Assembly (NCBI GenBank): GCA_964618115.1
Contig: CAZTZI010000097.1
Coordinates: forward strand, 23,912-87,911
Source of the DNA: VXNF01 sp964618115
GTDB taxonomy: Bacteria > Actinomycetota > Acidimicrobiia > Acidimicrobiales > CATQHL01
Reading direction: 5' to 3'
DNA length: 64,000 bases
In this document: positions 25,825 through 35,052 of the stretch, one piece after another
Layout of the letters: each line of letters begins with the position of its first letter
How positions within the stretch are numbered: the first letter of the stretch is position 1
The notes under the pieces: generated by a model
What the model was told of the DNA's origin: nothing
Database searches by the model: none
The model's input: the letters and a program-made list of their open reading frames with translations, nothing else
Position numbers and translations under genes: made by a program

Positions 25825-26277
25825 ATGATCAGAGACTTCTCGCTCGACCTCGATGCTCTGCGCAGCTTCCTGCACATCCTGAGCGTGTCGGTATGGGTCG
25901 GCGGCCAGATCGTGGTGGCGGGCCTCGTCCCGCTGCTGCGGAAGGTCGATCGCAGCGCCGGCCCGGTTGCCGACGGCGAGATGACCGCCACCCAGCAGGC
26001 GGCTCGCCGCTTCGGCCGGATCGCCTGGCCGTTCTTCGCCCTGGCCATCATCACCGGCCTCTGGTCCATCGGCGAAATCGAGTGGAGCGCCAGCACGGGC
26101 CTCTGGCAAACGCTCTTCTTCGTGAAGATGGCCCTCGTGGCCGCATCAGGTGTGGGCGCCTGGCTGCACGCTCGCGCTCAGCGGGCGCCCGAACGGGCGC
26201 TGTTCGCCAGCGTCGCGTCCTTGTGTGCTCTGGCCGCCCTGCTCATCGCCGCCAGCTTCAACTCCGTCCCCGGCTAG
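25825..26277 (+). CDS. Small CopD-like integral membrane protein
   Basis: 150 aa with four likely membrane helices. The first, around RSFLHILSVSVWVGGQIVVA, has the His and Trp pattern of CopD-type and related four-helix membrane proteins that may bind heme or copper. Function not established. The start is supported by AGGAGG at 25813-25818. A longer frame is open upstream, but it runs through the inverted repeat and has no domain. Confidence 0.7.
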   Translation: MIRDFSLDLDALRSFLHILSVSVWVGGQIVVAGLVPLLRKVDRSAGPVADGEMTATQQAARRFGRIAWPFFALAIITGLWSIGEIEWSASTGLWQTLFFVKMALVAASGVGAWLHARAQRAPERALFASVASLCALAALLIAASFNSVPG

Positions 26278-26297
26278 ACACCGGAGGAGGCGGAGCC

Positions 26298-26978
26298 TCA
26301 GTCTGCGGAGGCGTTCTCCTCGTGCCGGCAGATCCATGCCCACATGGCGACCGCGCTGGCAGCCCCGGCGTTGATCGAGCGGGTTGAGCCGAACTGACTG
26401 ATCCGCCGCAGCGAGGCGCAGGCCTCGACCGCCTCGGCCGACAGCCCTGGCCCTTCCTGGCCGAACAGCAGCACGCAACGCTCGGGCAGGTGATTCCGCT
26501 CGAGCGGCAGCGAACCCGGCAGGTTGTCGATACCCACCAAGGGGAGGTCCTCCTCGGTGGCCCACCGGAGCAACGAAGCGACGTCGGGGTGGTGGGCGAT
26601 GTGCTGGTACCGGTCGGTCACCATGGCGCCGCGACGGTTCCAGCGCCGCCGGCCCACGATGTGCACCATGCGGGCACCGAAGGCGTTGGCGTTGCGCACC
26701 ACCGATCCGATGTTGAAGTCGTGCTCCCAGTTCTCCACCGCCACGTGGAACGGGTGCCGCCGCTGGTCCAGGTCCTCGACGATGGCCTCGTGGCGCCAGT
26801 ACCGGTAGCGGTCCACCACGTTGCGCCGGTCACCGCCGGCCAGAAGCTCGGGATCCAGCCGCGGATCGTCGGGCCACGGCTCGGGGTGCGGACCCACGCC
26901 GATGGGCGACCCGGCACCGTCGCCGGCCGGGGGCTCATCCGGGACGGACGAACCCACACCGGCCGGCCCGACACTCAC
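26298..26978 (-). CDS. TrmH/SpoU family RNA 2'-O-methyltransferase
   Basis: 226 aa. SPOUT methyltransferase: the N-terminal motif NIGSVVRNANAFGA, LLFGQEGPGLS and the C-terminal RSINAGAASAVAMWAW knot. It transfers a methyl group from SAM to a ribose in tRNA or rRNA. GTG 26978 overlaps the hemolysin III stop (GTGA). The first 35 residues are Pro/Gly-rich and probably disordered. Target RNA not determined. Confidence 0.88.
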   Translation of the reverse strand: MSVGPAGVGSSVPDEPPAGDGAGSPIGVGPHPEPWPDDPRLDPELLAGGDRRNVVDRYRYWRHEAIVEDLDQRRHPFHVAVENWEHDFNIGSVVRNANAFGARMVHIVGRRRWNRRGAMVTDRYQHIAHHPDVASLLRWATEEDLPLVGIDNLPGSLPLERNHLPERCVLLFGQEGPGLSAEAVEACASLRRISQFGSTRSINAGAASAVAMWAWICRHEENASAD

Positions 26979-27787
26979 AGGGACGGCACCACCACGCAGG
27001 CCACAACCCAGTATTGGCAGCCCACGGCCACAACCACGTTCAGGTGCCACACCTCGTGGTACCCGAAACGCGCCGGCCACGGATTCGGGCGGCGCAGGCC
27101 GAGAGCCATCGCACCCACGAAGTAGATGGCGCAACCGGCGAGCACGACGGTCGTCCCCGCCACGCCGAGCCCGCGCAGGATCTGGCGGATGGCGATCAGG
27201 GACGCGCCACCTGTGGCCAGGAAGAGCGTCGTCATCAACCGGAAGGGAGGGTGCAGAACGAGCCAGCGCACCGCGATCCCGCCGGCGCACAGGACCACGG
27301 CGGCACCGACCAGCCAGGTCCGCGGCCAGCCGGGCACGCCCAGGCCCATGATCGCCCCGTAACTGCCGGCGATCAGGACGAAGATCGCGGTGTGGTCCCA
27401 ACGGCGCATCCGCAGCCAGCCCTCGTCGCTCCAGCGACGCAGGTGGAACGCGGCGCTCACGGCGAACATCATCACGACGCTCGCTGCGTAGAGCGCCACC
27501 ACGGCCCGGGTACCGACGCCCGGCGTCGTGGCGACCAGCCAGGCGCCCCCTGCCACCGCCGGCAGAACCATGGCGCCGTGCAGCCGACCTCGCCAGGTGG
27601 GCGGATCCAGGGAACTCAGCCTGTACGGATCCTCGGAGATTTCCGGGATCCCTTCCGGCTCCGCCGGACGGCGATCAAGCCTCCATACCGACGCGGCTCG
27701 GCGCCACAGCAGCAGCGTCCTCGACTCCCGACCCGGCCGCCCATCGGGAGTGACGTCGCGGCGGGAGCGAGCGGCTGCGCGGGACAT
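26975..27787 (-). CDS. Hemolysin III/YqfA-type membrane protein
   Basis: 270 aa. The core (about 70-270) has seven hydrophobic segments of the hemolysin III/PAQR family, with the Ser and His of SAAFHLRRW, the Asp of RRWDHTAIF and the C-terminal GYHEVWHLNV, which form a putative metal-hydrolase site. Residues 1-65 form an Arg-rich extension not usual for the family. The ATG follows the DUF1015 stop by 2 nt. Confidence 0.85.
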   Translation of the reverse strand: MSRAAARSRRDVTPDGRPGRESRTLLLWRRAASVWRLDRRPAEPEGIPEISEDPYRLSSLDPPTWRGRLHGAMVLPAVAGGAWLVATTPGVGTRAVVALYAASVVMMFAVSAAFHLRRWSDEGWLRMRRWDHTAIFVLIAGSYGAIMGLGVPGWPRTWLVGAAVVLCAGGIAVRWLVLHPPFRLMTTLFLATGGASLIAIRQILRGLGVAGTTVVLAGCAIYFVGAMALGLRRPNPWPARFGYHEVWHLNVVVAVGCQYWVVACVVVPSL

Positions 27788-27789
27788 TC

Positions 27790-29193
27790 CTACTGGAACC
27801 GCAGGAACACCCCCGAGCGGGGCTTCGGATGGAAATAGGTGGACTTCGGGGGCATGACCTGCCGGGCGTCGGCGACGGCCATGATCGTCTCGACCGTGAC
27901 CGGGTGCAGCACGAAACCGACACCTCCGTCGTCGTCGCACCGGCGCGCCACTTGCGGTGCGCCGAGAACCCCGGAGACATACTCGATGTTCCGGGTGTGC
28001 TCGGGATCCTCGATCCCGAAGGTGGGAGCCAGGACCCGATCCTGCAACCAGGCCGCGTCCAGCCCGGAGACGCCGCCTGCCGGCGTGAAGCGGTACCAGC
28101 GTCGCCCGAGGTACACACCGAAGACCCCGGACCGCGAGGGCTCGGCCTGCGTCACATCGGTGGGTTCCAGCGACCCGAGTTGCCGCAGGGCCGCCTCGAT
28201 CATGGCGCCGTCGGCGCCTGTGACCGGCGTCACCCTGCGGTGGAAGACCAGCAGCCGCAACTCGTCGTGCGGGAACAGGCAGGCGAGTATGGCGTCGCTG
28301 GACAGGACCTCCCCCGTCAGCGGTACGTCCTCGGAGGTGGCCACCACCTGCGGCCCGGCGGCGGCCTCGAAGGGCTCGTCGGCGACCGCCGCGGGCATCC
28401 CCGGCGGTGAGACGCCGAGCGTCGTGAGAACGATGTCGCTGGGGAGGAACCCGCCGGCGGCACTGGAAGCTCTGCGCTGGCGGCGCACCCGCTCGCTCAC
28501 GACCAGTCCCGCGCCGAGCCGGTGATGCCCGTCTGTCACGTACAGGTTCTGGTCCTGCAGATCCTCGTTGAGGACCTGCAGGAACGCCTGGTCGGTCACC
28601 TCCCAGACTCGCTGGGCGACATCGTTGGGGTCGGTGAAGTCCAGGAGCGGCTCCTGGGTGTCTTCCACCGCGTCGAGCAGCGCGCTGATACGGGAGGTGC
28701 CACGGAAGGTCAGGCCCACGGGGCTGGACTGTGCGCTGGTCAGCGCCAGGAACTCGCTCAGCAACTCCTCGCGATCGGCGTGGGTGCGCTCGTGCGGCCT
28801 GATGCGGCCGCGCCGGTAGGACTCGAGGGGCACGACCCCCACGATCCCTCGCTGGCGGCACCCGTAGCCGACGAGCCGGTAGACGTACACGGCCGGCGCA
28901 GGACGCGACTCGAAGGCATCGAGGCGCAGCAGGCGGATCAGCGCCATCTGGTTGAGCACGGCCAACTCCGCCGAACTGAGGGCGTATCCGACGTCCTCGG
29001 GCGACCGGGTGGCGTGCATGTAGCTGTCGGGCTGCTCGAGCAGCAGGGCGCGCCGCTCCTCGACGCCGAGGCCGTCGTAGGCGGGCGACACCACCCTGTC
29101 CGCCCACGCCTGGCGCACGACGCTGGCCGCGAAAGGCAGCAGCACCGGGAGGCCCTCCCGTGGTGACCCCGGCAACGGTCCTGACAGAGCCAT
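27790..29193 (-). CDS. DUF1015 family protein
   Basis: 467 aa. The family is marked here by the central NLYVTDGHHRLGAG and by conserved segments SPAYDGL near the N-terminus and MPPKSTYFHPKPRSGVF at the C-terminus. Genes of this family often sit next to serine biosynthesis genes, as here, where serA is upstream with its stop overlapping the ATG by 1 nt. No catalytic function is proven for the family. Confidence 0.82.
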   Translation of the reverse strand: MALSGPLPGSPREGLPVLLPFAASVVRQAWADRVVSPAYDGLGVEERRALLLEQPDSYMHATRSPEDVGYALSSAELAVLNQMALIRLLRLDAFESRPAPAVYVYRLVGYGCRQRGIVGVVPLESYRRGRIRPHERTHADREELLSEFLALTSAQSSPVGLTFRGTSRISALLDAVEDTQEPLLDFTDPNDVAQRVWEVTDQAFLQVLNEDLQDQNLYVTDGHHRLGAGLVVSERVRRQRRASSAAGGFLPSDIVLTTLGVSPPGMPAAVADEPFEAAAGPQVVATSEDVPLTGEVLSSDAILACLFPHDELRLLVFHRRVTPVTGADGAMIEAALRQLGSLEPTDVTQAEPSRSGVFGVYLGRRWYRFTPAGGVSGLDAAWLQDRVLAPTFGIEDPEHTRNIEYVSGVLGAPQVARRCDDDGGVGFVLHPVTVETIMAVADARQVMPPKSTYFHPKPRSGVFLRFQ

Positions 29194-30479
29194 CAGGGCG
29201 CTGCCTCGCTGCCGTCCGCCTCCGGGGACTCCTCGCCTGCACTCGCTCCGACGCCCCCCGGAGCCGCCTCGGCCGATGGCACCGGACGGATCTCCACGTG
29301 ATAGACGTGCGGCAGCGCGGCGATCTCGTCGCGGACGGCAGGAGCCATGATCCCCGAGAGGTCCATCGTGGCGACCGCCGCCGTCGAGTCGCGGAACACC
29401 CGGTTCTCCATGCCCGCCACATTGAGGTCGTGGCGGCGGAGCACACCGAGAACGGCTGCGAGGACCCCGACGCGGTCCTCGTGGCGCACGACGATCACGT
29501 GGCTGCCCACGCGCCCGGTCTCGAGGTTCACGCAGTTGACGATGCGACCCGCCGCGTAGGCCCTGACGACCTTGACGATGGCGGAGGCCACCGCCTCCTG
29601 CGCCTGCTCGGTGGAGGCTCCGATGTGCGGTGTCGCGATCACGTTGGGGTGCTGGACGAGGCGCGAGGAGAACGTCGCCGTCGCCCCGCCCGGTTCGTCG
29701 TCGAACACGTCCAGACCGGCGCGGATGCCCTTGGCGTCCATCGCCGCAATGAGCGCCTCGCTGTCCACCAGGCCGGCGCGGGCTGTGTTCAGCAGGATGG
29801 CACCCGGCGGCATGGCCGCCACGACGGCGGCGTCCACGACCTGTTCAGTGCCCGAGAGGTGCAGGCTCAACACATCGCAGAGTCCCGCCATGTCAGCGAC
29901 GCTGTCGTGCAGGGTGATGTTCAACTCCTCGATGCGCCGGTGTGTCTCGGGGCCGCGGCCACCTCGTCGCACCGCATGGAGGCGCATCCCGAACCCTGCC
30001 GCCCGATCGGCGACCGCCATACCGATCCTGCCGAGTCCGACGATGCCCAGGGAGCGGCTCTTGAGACCGCGGGCGCGGCTGTACCGGGGCTTGTCCCACT
30101 GTCCACGGCGCAACTCCGAGGCGGCATCGGCGATATGGCGGTCCAGCGCGATCATCAGGCCCATCGTCAGTTCCGCCACGGCCACCGCGTTGCGCCCGGG
30201 CGTGTTGCAGACGTAGATCCCCCGCGCCGAGGCGGCGGCGACGTCGATGTTGTTGAACCCGGCGCCGGCGCGCACGATCAGCGACAGCGTCGCCGAAGCC
30301 GCGATGGCCCCGGCGGTGACCGTCGTGCTGCGCACGACCAGTACGTCGACGTCGACGTCGGCGAGCAGCGCCTCGAGTTCGGCCGCGCCGAGCTGCGGCT
30401 TCTCGATGCACTCGAAGCCACGCCCGCGCAGCTTGGCGACGGCGCGCGGATGGCACGCGTCGGCGAACAGGACTCTGAT
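29193..30479 (-). CDS. serA: D-3-phosphoglycerate dehydrogenase-like (SerA) with ACT domain
   Basis: About 428 aa. NAD-dependent oxidation of 3-phosphoglycerate, the first step to serine. IVRAGAGFNNIDV, the Rossmann motif GIVGLGRIGMAVA, NTARAGLVD and the catalytic HIGAST are visible. The C-terminal 100 residues have an ACT-type regulatory region (SHVIVVRHEDRVGVLAAVL). Oddity: no ATG, GTG or TTG lies near the conserved N-terminus VTIRVLFADACHP. An ATC at 30479 lies 7 nt after AGGGGA and is the best-placed initiation codon. The nearest upstream GTG is in an unrelated Arg/Gly-rich stretch. Confidence 0.75.
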   Translation of the reverse strand: MRVLFADACHPRAVAKLRGRGFECIEKPQLGAAELEALLADVDVDVLVVRSTTVTAGAIAASATLSLIVRAGAGFNNIDVAAASARGIYVCNTPGRNAVAVAELTMGLMIALDRHIADAASELRRGQWDKPRYSRARGLKSRSLGIVGLGRIGMAVADRAAGFGMRLHAVRRGGRGPETHRRIEELNITLHDSVADMAGLCDVLSLHLSGTEQVVDAAVVAAMPPGAILLNTARAGLVDSEALIAAMDAKGIRAGLDVFDDEPGGATATFSSRLVQHPNVIATPHIGASTEQAQEAVASAIVKVVRAYAAGRIVNCVNLETGRVGSHVIVVRHEDRVGVLAAVLGVLRRHDLNVAGMENRVFRDSTAAVATMDLSGIMAPAVRDEIAALPHVYHVEIRPVPSAEAAPGGVGASAGEESPEADGSEAAP

Positions 30480-30481
30480 GG

Positions 30482-30550
30482 TTACATCCCCTGCAGAATC
30501 GGCGTCACGGCAGCGATCACCGACGGCGAGATCGTGCTCACGTCCCCCAT
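30482..30550 (-). other. Possible 22-codon upstream ORF ahead of serA
   Basis: ATG 30550 opens a frame that ends ATG-TAA immediately before the serA coding sequence. It has a hydrophobic centre. It could be a leader peptide coupled to the unusual serA start, or a chance frame. Confidence 0.2.
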
Positions 30551-30645
30551 GATGGCATTCAGGCGCACCGGGTGGAAGGCGTCCGCGCGCCGCGCCCTCG
30601 CAAGTCACCGCGGTCCGTCCGGGCGCCTCCCGCGGCGTTGTCGCC

Positions 30646-32187
30646 CTAGCCCTCCGCCCAGGGGGGCGCCCCGGAGGGGCGGCTGCCGGGCTCGTCGGCG
30701 AACGCCTCGGCCTCGGCCTCCAGCAGCCGGCCGAACCACTCGCGGACCTCATGGCGCCGCCCCCTGTCGACGGCGAGGTTCACCAGTTCGTGCGGGTCGT
30801 CCTGCAGGTCGTACAGCTCATGCTCCTGATCGTCGAAGTCGGCGTCGATATCGAAGAGCTTGGGACCTACCGGAGGCCGGGACGACGTGGTGCTGCTGCC
30901 GCCGATGCCGTAGTAGCGACAGTATTTGAAGCGACCGTCGAAGATGCCCCGGCTGGCGTAGCGCGTGTCCAGCAGGCCGTCGTACCAGGCCCAATCCTGG
31001 GCGAACAGGATCTCGTCGCGCCCGCTGGAGGCCGGATCGGACAGCAGGGGAACGAGACTCCGTCCGGGCAATCCCGCCCCGGACAGATCCACGCCGGCGA
31101 GTTCGGCAACCGTCACGGTCACATCCACGTGGCTGGTGAGCGCCTCGGTCCGCGTGCCGCCCGTCGTCAGCCCGGGAGCGGTGACGTACAGCGGGATGTG
31201 CATCGTCTCCTCGTAGTTCCAGGGCCCTTTGGAACGCAGGGCGTGCGAGCCGCACTGGTCACCGTGGTCGGAGGTGAACACCACGACGGTGTCAGCGGCT
31301 GCTCCGCTCTCGTCGATAGCGTCGAGGATGAGCCCGACGCTCACGTCGCTCATCTCGTGGAGCTTGACGTAGTAGTCGAGCTGCCGGAGCCACCGGGCCA
31401 CATCCGCGCGATCCAGGTAGCCGCCGTTGCGTGACATCTCGTGCACGAAGCGCCGGTGCACGTCGGGCTTGGTGTGCAGGTCGTCGTCGAAGTTGGCCGG
31501 CAACTCGTCGAAGCGCTCGGCGTAGTCGATCGGGAAGGGAGGAAGGGCGTCGGCCCGACCCCATCCCAGCGCCGCGTAGCGGTCGCGCACCCGGGAGTAG
31601 TGCTCGGGATTGACCTCCTGGTACCACGGCTGGTCGATGGGGAACCACATGACATCGTGCGGGTTGACGAGCCCGACGAAGAGGAACCAGGGTTGCCGGC
31701 CGCCGGCACGCTCGCGGATCCACTGCGCGGCGGAGGCGGCGATCGGCTCGTCGAACTCCACACCGCTGCCGGCCTGACCCCAGAAAGCCTGATCGTTGCC
31801 CTCCCAGTCGCCGAAGCCGTAGGACTCCATGTCCGGATACGGGCCCATGGACAGGTGCCACTTGCCCTTGTAACCGGTGTCGTATCCCGCGCGGCGAAGC
31901 ATTTTCCCGAGGGTGTCGACGCCGGTGTCCAGCCAGCCGTTGGCCGGGCCCCTCGTGTTCTCCTTGATGCCGTGGGCCGGCATGTACTCCCCGGTGACGA
32001 GGGTCGCCCGTGACGGCGAGCACGGCGAGGTGTGCGTGTAGTGCCGGTTGAACTCGAGGCCGCCGTCGAGCAGTCGCTGCCGCGCCGGCAGGTCGACATC
32101 GGTGGGCAACCAGCCCCGGTGTCTCTCCTGGTCGGTGAGGATGAAGCAGACGTTCGGGCGCTGGAGACCGCTTCCGTCGCTGCTCAC
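30646..32187 (-). CDS. Sulfatase (alkaline phosphatase superfamily)
   Basis: 513 aa. Hydrolyses a sulfate ester. The sulfatase signature CSPSR begins at C56, the residue converted to formylglycine; FILTDQ near the N-terminus and FTSDHGDQCGSH supply metal ligands. There is no evident signal peptide, so a cytoplasmic enzyme is likely. The formylglycine-generating enzyme is not in the window. The GTG overlaps the threonine aldolase stop (GTGA). Confidence 0.88.
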   Translation of the reverse strand: MSSDGSGLQRPNVCFILTDQERHRGWLPTDVDLPARQRLLDGGLEFNRHYTHTSPCSPSRATLVTGEYMPAHGIKENTRGPANGWLDTGVDTLGKMLRRAGYDTGYKGKWHLSMGPYPDMESYGFGDWEGNDQAFWGQAGSGVEFDEPIAASAAQWIRERAGGRQPWFLFVGLVNPHDVMWFPIDQPWYQEVNPEHYSRVRDRYAALGWGRADALPPFPIDYAERFDELPANFDDDLHTKPDVHRRFVHEMSRNGGYLDRADVARWLRQLDYYVKLHEMSDVSVGLILDAIDESGAAADTVVVFTSDHGDQCGSHALRSKGPWNYEETMHIPLYVTAPGLTTGGTRTEALTSHVDVTVTVAELAGVDLSGAGLPGRSLVPLLSDPASSGRDEILFAQDWAWYDGLLDTRYASRGIFDGRFKYCRYYGIGGSSTTSSRPPVGPKLFDIDADFDDQEHELYDLQDDPHELVNLAVDRGRRHEVREWFGRLLEAEAEAFADEPGSRPSGAPPWAEG

Positions 32188-33221
32188 GCCAACTCGCCCA
32201 GGACGGTCGCCACCGCGACGATGGCCGTCTCGGCATCCTCCGCGGTGATGTCGAGGTGGGTCACCGCCCGGACGCGCTCCTCGACCCGACTCATCCGAAC
32301 GCCCTGGGCAGCGACGCGTTCGAGAAACTCCGCCGCCCTCAGACCGGTGGGGCTCGCGTCGATCCACACCATGTTCGTCTCGACGGGCTCGGTGCCGAGC
32401 CCGAGATGCGCGATCCCCCCGGCAAGGCGGGCAGCGTTGGCGTGGTCGTCGGCAAGACGCTCGATGTGGTGGTCGAGGGCGTGGAGGCAGCCTGCGGCTG
32501 CGATACCTGCCTGCCTCATGGCGCCCCCGCAGCGGTGCTTGTGCACCCGCGCCGCAGCAATGAAGTCACCGCCGCCGACCAGGACGGCGCCCATCGGGGC
32601 GCCGAGACCCTTGGTGAAATCGATCCAGATGGAATCGGTGGGCTCGCCCCAGTCGGACGGTTCGGTCCCCGAGGCCACTGTGGCATTGAAGAGACGGGCT
32701 CCGTCGGTGTGCACGGGCACCCCGGTCTCGTGCGCCAGATCCGCCACCGCCCGGTACTGCTCCAGCGACCACACGGTTCCACCCCCGAAGTTGTGCGTCT
32801 GCTCCAGGCAGACCAGGCGTGGCCAGGGCCGGTAGGCATTCCCCGGCGCCAGGGCTTCGGCCAGCACCTCGGGACCGAAGCGCCCCCTGTCACCGGTCAC
32901 GAGATCGGTGATGACCCCCGAGTAGGCGGCGGCGCCGCCCGTCTCGGAGCGCACGATGTGGCTGTCGACAGAGGTGACGATGGCGTCGCCCGGCGAGGTG
33001 TGCGTCGCCACGGCCACCAGGTTGCACATGGTGCCGGTGGGCAGGAAGAGTCCTGCCTCGTGGCCCAGCATCTCCGCCACGCGTGCGCACAGGCGGTTGA
33101 CGGTGGGATCGGTGCCCTGCTGCTCGTCACCCACCTCGGCAGCGGCCATGGCGCGACGCATGGCGGCGGTGGGTTTGGTCTGCGTATCGCTGTACAGATC
33201 GACCGCTGGAGGCCAGGGCAC
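32184..33221 (-). CDS. Low-specificity L-threonine aldolase-type PLP enzyme
   Basis: 345 aa. Cleaves threonine or allo-threonine to glycine and acetaldehyde. DLYSDTQTKPT at the N-terminus, EQTHNFGGGTV, HTDGARLFNA and the PLP lysine K204 in DFTKGLGAPMG are family motifs. The start GTG 33221 has TAGAGT 6 nt upstream (leaderless type). It leads a minus-strand run with the sulfatase. Other beta-eliminating aldolases of this fold are possible. Confidence 0.87.
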   Translation of the reverse strand: MPWPPAVDLYSDTQTKPTAAMRRAMAAAEVGDEQQGTDPTVNRLCARVAEMLGHEAGLFLPTGTMCNLVAVATHTSPGDAIVTSVDSHIVRSETGGAAAYSGVITDLVTGDRGRFGPEVLAEALAPGNAYRPWPRLVCLEQTHNFGGGTVWSLEQYRAVADLAHETGVPVHTDGARLFNATVASGTEPSDWGEPTDSIWIDFTKGLGAPMGAVLVGGGDFIAAARVHKHRCGGAMRQAGIAAAGCLHALDHHIERLADDHANAARLAGGIAHLGLGTEPVETNMVWIDASPTGLRAAEFLERVAAQGVRMSRVEERVRAVTHLDITAEDAETAIVAVATVLGELA

Positions 33222-33227
33222 GGGGGG

Positions 33228-33233
33228 ACTCTA
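33228..33233 (-). promoter_or_regulatory. -10 box of a leaderless-type promoter for the threonine aldolase gene
   Basis: TAGAGT on the minus strand is followed by six C and the GTG start at 33221. Confidence 0.45.
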
Positions 33234-33371
33234 ACCGGCGAGGGACGCTTCGGTGGCCTTCCCGGCGACCACCCGGACCGGGTGAGGGCAGCGGTGTAGC
33301 CTCCGACTCCGCGACACCCGTCAAGGTGTCCCGGACCCCCCGAATCGGTCCGTACGATCACAGGAGACCCC

Positions 33372-34385
33372 ATGGACGATGAGCGACCGGCCGAGGGCGA
33401 ATCCGGTGGCCGCGCGACGATCGCGCTGATCGTGCCCTTCTACGCCGCCGGAGACCCCTCGCAGCGACGACTCCTCGGCGTGCTCCAGCTGGGTGTCGCC
33501 GCCTTCTCGCTCTGGATCCTGTCGCTCTACTTCCAGTGGGACGACCAGACCGGCGTGCTCGTCGATGACCCGGTGAACCTCTGGTTCAACTGCATCCTGC
33601 TGGGCGCACTGGCCATGACGCTCTTCTGCGTGTGGCGGCCGCGCCGTCGCACCGCCGGGGCCGCCGCCTTCATCGGCATCACGATCGGCATGTTCTACGT
33701 CCTCGCCGAGAACGCCTTCGGGATGTTCACCTACAACGACGCCCGACCCGCCGCAGGATTCTGGCTGGGTCTGGCCTCCTACATTGCCCAGCTCGCCGCC
33801 GCCGGCTATGCCGGGGCCCACCTCAACCGGGAGTGGTGCGCCGGGTGCCGCCCCGATGGCCGCCCGCGGAGCCCCTGGCTCGTGCTCACTCTGGCGGTGC
33901 TCAGCATCGGATGGATCGTGGCACGCTTCCTCCCCGACTTCGCCATCAGCGTGGAACGCAGGCCCATCGATGAGTCCGGGAGTGCGCTGAGCGAGCCGCT
34001 GGCGCCGGAGATCTTCCAGCGAGGCATGGTGGCGCGCCTCGAGGGCGCCGAGTTCATCCCCGAGTTGGCGGTCTGGGTGATCTTCGCTCTGCTGGCACCG
34101 ATGGCGGCGTGGTTGCTACGCCGGCAACTCGCCGCCGCCCTGATAAGCGGGTTCCTGGTCTACTTCGTGGCGGACATCGCGGCTGCGCTCGCCGTCGATT
34201 ACGGGCTCGACTACAGCGAGGATCTCGAGAACGGCCTGCGGATCAGCGTCGACTACGGGCTCGGTAGTGGGTTCCTGGCACAGCTGGCAACCACTGTGGG
34301 GGTCGCGATCGTCATCGCCGCGGTCTACCTCACGGGATCCGAGCATCCCGCCGCGGGCGCCGCCCCGCTCTCGGAGGAGTGCTGA
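33372..34385 (+). CDS. Multi-pass membrane protein of unknown function
   Basis: 337 aa. About seven to eight membrane helices separated by a loop with CAGC (near 155-160) and an acidic extracytoplasmic stretch (about 195-225). No transporter or enzyme motif recognised. The start ATG has AGGAG 5 nt upstream. An inverted repeat GACACC/GGTGTC (33313-33330) lies in its promoter region. It stands alone between the threonine aldolase and a GT2-like gene. Confidence 0.7.
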   Translation: MDDERPAEGESGGRATIALIVPFYAAGDPSQRRLLGVLQLGVAAFSLWILSLYFQWDDQTGVLVDDPVNLWFNCILLGALAMTLFCVWRPRRRTAGAAAFIGITIGMFYVLAENAFGMFTYNDARPAAGFWLGLASYIAQLAAAGYAGAHLNREWCAGCRPDGRPRSPWLVLTLAVLSIGWIVARFLPDFAISVERRPIDESGSALSEPLAPEIFQRGMVARLEGAEFIPELAVWVIFALLAPMAAWLLRRQLAAALISGFLVYFVADIAAALAVDYGLDYSEDLENGLRISVDYGLGSGFLAQLATTVGVAIVIAAVYLTGSEHPAAGAAPLSEEC

Positions 34386-34399
34386 ACGGCTCGAACCGG

Positions 34400-34405
34400 T
34401 AGCGT
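34400..34405 (+). promoter_or_regulatory. -10 box of a leaderless-type promoter
   Basis: TAGCGT lies 7 nt before GTG 34413; no clear -35 box. Confidence 0.4.
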
Positions 34406-34412
34406 CGCTGCG

Positions 34413-35021
34413 GTGAGTCCTTCCGCGCCCCGCCGCAACGTCACGGCGGTCCTGTTGCGGTCGTCGAGCGGCGATGCGTGGATGCTCGACGAAGCGCTCT
34501 CCGGACTCACCGGGAACCACACCGTGCTGGCTCCGCGCCACCCGAAGCGGTTCGGCGTGCAGGAGGCCTGCCGGCTGGCACTCGTCGGCAAGCCCGACCT
34601 GGTGCTCCTCATCGGCAGCGACGTCCGCCTCGGCTACAGCGACGTGGCCCGGCTCCTCGACGGTTACGAGGCCGGTGCCCGGGTCGTGGTTGGCGACCGG
34701 CGGTCGCTCACCGGGCGCGTGCTTCGCCCTCTGGCGGGGCTGACACTCGGAGTGTGGCGGAACGACATGGGTTCGCCGGTGCGGCTCTACGATGCCGCGG
34801 CGCTGGGGGAGATCATCTCGCACGTGCCACCGGACAGCTCGCAACCGACGCTGCTGATGAGCCTGGTCGAACACCGCCTGCGCTTCTCGGTACGGGAAGT
34901 CCGCCTCCGCAACGCCTCCGAGACGCCGAACCAGGAGGACCCGGTGACCGCGCTGGCGGAGATGCTGGCCGGACTCACCGAACTCTGGTCGTTCCGCACG
35001 GCAGCTCGCGCCATCGGCTGA
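34413..35021 (+). CDS. Small glycosyltransferase 2-like protein
   Basis: 202 aa. The segments GYEAGARVVVGDRRSLTG and MGSPVRLYDAAALGEIISH resemble the middle part of polyprenol-phosphate glycosyltransferases (VVGSR and D-x-GFRLYR motifs), but the protein is short, the usual DxD is not clear, and there is no membrane tail. It may be a divergent or degraded GT2 member. Starts at GTG 34413, with TAGCGT 7 nt upstream. Confidence 0.5.
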   Translation: MSPSAPRRNVTAVLLRSSSGDAWMLDEALSGLTGNHTVLAPRHPKRFGVQEACRLALVGKPDLVLLIGSDVRLGYSDVARLLDGYEAGARVVVGDRRSLTGRVLRPLAGLTLGVWRNDMGSPVRLYDAAALGEIISHVPPDSSQPTLLMSLVEHRLRFSVREVRLRNASETPNQEDPVTALAEMLAGLTELWSFRTAARAIG

Positions 35022-35052
35022 GGCGGCGGGTTCGCTGCTGCGGCGACCGCGG

